Assembly (NCBI GenBank): GCA_030840515.1
Contig: JAVEEJ010000310.1
Location: 1 to 7,077 of the forward strand
Length of the DNA: 7,077 nt
Origin: Frankiaceae bacterium
GTDB taxonomy: Bacteria; Actinomycetota; Actinomycetes; JAVEEJ01
Direction of reading: 5' to 3'
This document shows, piece after piece, positions 5,748 through 7,077 of this stretch. Position numbers and translations under genes: made by a program. The notes under the pieces are model-generated. The model was given only the letters and a program-made list of their open reading frames with translations. It did not search any database and was not told where the DNA came from. Positions within the stretch are counted from its first letter, which is position 1. Every line of letters begins with the position of its first letter.

Positions 5748-5965
5748 TCCACCCGACGGAACCGGGGTCCCCCATCGGGTGCCGGCGACACCCACGACGC
5801 GAGGGAGCGAACGCTCAGCGCCGGTCCCTGCACCTCGTAGCAGGGCTGGTAGACGACGGCGAGCTCACCCTCACGCTCTCCATCGGCGATCCTGGCCAGC
5901 CCGACGACGTCGTACTCTCCACCCTTGAAGTGCAGGTAACGACCTGGCTCAGGCGCGTCAGACAA
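5744..5965 (-). CDS. DUF1653 family small protein
   Basis: 73 residues. YLHFKGGEYDVVGLAR (10-25), then LAVVYQP and the C-terminal PRFRRVD, fit the DUF1653 pattern: an aromatic/basic HFKGxxY motif, a central VVY strand, and a closing RF. Members are small soluble proteins with no known biochemical role. No ATG exists before the conserved motif. The TTG at 5965 is the best start, and it overlaps the end of ilvE by 8 nt (the ilvE stop TGA lies within TTGTCTGAC). This overlap and the lack of a clear ribosome site point to translational coupling with ilvE. Convergent with the DUF421 gene, 19 nt apart. Confidence 0.83.
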   Translation of the reverse strand: MSDAPEPGRYLHFKGGEYDVVGLARIADGEREGELAVVYQPCYEVQGPALSVRSLASWVSPAPDGGPRFRRVD

Positions 5966-7067
5966 CCCGATGCAGCCAGTGGTAGCGGTCCGCTGCCTTG
6001 CCGTACTGGATGTCGAGCAGCGCCGTGCGCAGCGCGGTGGTCACCGGACCGAAGCCGTCGCCGGGAGTCGTGACCGAGCCGTCGTGCCACTTGAGGGTGC
6101 CGACGGGGGTGATGACCGCCGCCGTCCCACACGCGAACACCTCGGTGATGCGCCCCGAGGCGACGCCCTCACGCCACTCGTCGATGTCGATGCGGCGCTC
6201 GTCCACCTTGTGCCCGAGGTCCCCGGCGAGCGTGATCAACGACTCGCGGGTGATGCCTTCGAGGATCGTGCCGCTGGTCTCGGGCGTGGCGAGGGTCCCG
6301 TCGTCAAGAACGAAGAACAGGTTCATCCCGCCGAGCTCTTCGATCCACTTCTTGTCGACCGCGTCGAGGAAGACGACCTGGTCGCAGCCGTTGTCGCCCG
6401 CCTCGCGCTGGGCGATCAGCGATGCGGCGTAGTTGCCCGCGCACTTCGCGGCACCCGTCCCGCCCGGAGCGGCCCGGACGTACTCCTCGGACAGCCACAG
6501 TGACACCGGCTTGATGCCGCCGGCGAAGTAGGCACCGGCGGGCGAGGCGATGATGCAGACCAGAGCCTCAGCGCTCGGGCGCACCCCCAGCCCCACCTCG
6601 GTGCCGAGCATGAACGGGCGCAGGTAGAGCGCGGTCTCGGGATCGGAGGGGACCCAGTCCTGCTCCAGCCTGACCAGCTCGTCGCTGGCCTCGACGAAGA
6701 GCTCGACGGGCAGCTCGGGCAGTGCCATCCGGGCGGCACTGCGCTGGAAGCGCGCGCCATTGGCCTCAGGCCGGAAGGTCGCGATCCCGCCATCGGGCTG
6801 GCGGTAGGCCTTGAAGCCCTCGAAGATCGCCTGCCCGTAGTGCAGGACAGAGGTGGCCGGGTCGAACGCGAGCGGCGCGTAGGGCCGCACCGCAGCGTCG
6901 TGCCATCCCTGGCCGGGTGACCACTCGATGGTGACCATGTGGTCGGTGTAGTAGCGCCCGAACCCGGGCGCGCTGAGCAGCTCAGCGCGGCGCTCTGGCG
7001 ACGTGGGCGTGGTGCTGCGCTCGACGCTGAGCGCGCTCTGCGGTGCCGATCCAGAAGGCTCTGCCAT
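5958..7067 (-). CDS. ilvE: Branched-chain amino acid aminotransferase
   Basis: A 369-residue class IV PLP aminotransferase. It catalyses the reversible final transamination in isoleucine, leucine and valine synthesis (2-oxo acid plus glutamate) in the cytoplasm. Visible signatures are YGQAIFEGFKAYRQPDGG (77-94), YLRPFMLGTE (148-157), and GGTGAAKCAGNYAASL (202-217), with Lys208 as the PLP-binding lysine. They continue with EELGGMNLFFV (243-253), the phosphate-loop-like FACGTAAVITPVG (311-323) and the C-terminal DIQYGKAADRYHWLHRV. The length matches actinobacterial IlvE (about 365-370). The ATG at 7067 is only 10 nt from the window edge (CGTTTCTTCC precedes it), so its ribosome site and promoter are mostly outside view. 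The DUF1653 gene overlaps its stop and is probably co-transcribed. In many actinobacteria serA, leuB, ilvE and cimA lie close together. Here cimA is on the same strand, about 4.4 kb downstream. Confidence 0.96.
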   Translation of the reverse strand: MAEPSGSAPQSALSVERSTTPTSPERRAELLSAPGFGRYYTDHMVTIEWSPGQGWHDAAVRPYAPLAFDPATSVLHYGQAIFEGFKAYRQPDGGIATFRPEANGARFQRSAARMALPELPVELFVEASDELVRLEQDWVPSDPETALYLRPFMLGTEVGLGVRPSAEALVCIIASPAGAYFAGGIKPVSLWLSEEYVRAAPGGTGAAKCAGNYAASLIAQREAGDNGCDQVVFLDAVDKKWIEELGGMNLFFVLDDGTLATPETSGTILEGITRESLITLAGDLGHKVDERRIDIDEWREGVASGRITEVFACGTAAVITPVGTLKWHDGSVTTPGDGFGPVTTALRTALLDIQYGKAADRYHWLHRVV

Positions 7068-7077
7068 GGAAGAAACG

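Noticed and set aside
5750..5781. CACCCGA/TCGGGTG inverted repeat as terminator of the DUF421 gene
   Set aside because: The loop is long (18 nt), there is no U-run, and it lies within the DUF1653 coding sequence; too weak to annotate.

Overview
This is high-GC DNA with strongly G/C-ending codons, occasional TTG starts and actinobacterial gene families. It most likely comes from the chromosome of a Gram-positive actinobacterium; the genus cannot be fixed from the sequence alone. There is no sign of a mobile element, phage, CRISPR array or RNA gene. It looks like a chromosomal branched-chain amino acid neighbourhood with unrelated genes between its members.

Layout, left to right. A citramalate synthase gene (cimA, minus strand) runs off the left edge and lacks only its last few codons. 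Its upstream region (1530-1733) holds what looks like a complete attenuation leader, read on the minus strand. In transcription order the parts are a short Thr/Ile/Val-rich reading frame, a strong hairpin, a second hairpin followed by a U-rich run, a ribosome binding site, and cimA. Divergent from it on the plus strand is a 661-residue two-domain reductase (1734-3719), closely similar along its whole length to the fatty acyl-CoA reductase of Marinobacter as I recall that sequence. It has its own promoter-like boxes and a possible leaderless start.

Converging on the reductase is a minus-strand gene for a single-pass membrane protein with a Pro-rich N-terminal tail and a type IV pilin-like transmembrane segment (3861-4604). 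Next, on the plus strand, is a two-gene operon: a signal-anchored extracytoplasmic protein of unknown function (4748-5278) and a short YetF/DUF421 membrane protein (5281-5724), 2 nt apart. Converging on that pair is a minus-strand operon of ilvE (branched-chain aminotransferase, 5958-7067) and a DUF1653 protein (5744-5965) whose TTG start overlaps the ilvE stop.

Functionally, ilvE and cimA belong together: CimA makes citramalate, the entry to threonine-independent isoleucine synthesis, and IlvE performs the last transamination. The genes between them (reductase, pilin-like protein, YetF pair) have no obvious link to that pathway. The most interesting elements are the cimA leader, whose hairpins pair best as minus-strand RNA and whose arms are shared between alternative structures, and the uncharacterised membrane/extracytoplasmic pair with DUF421.
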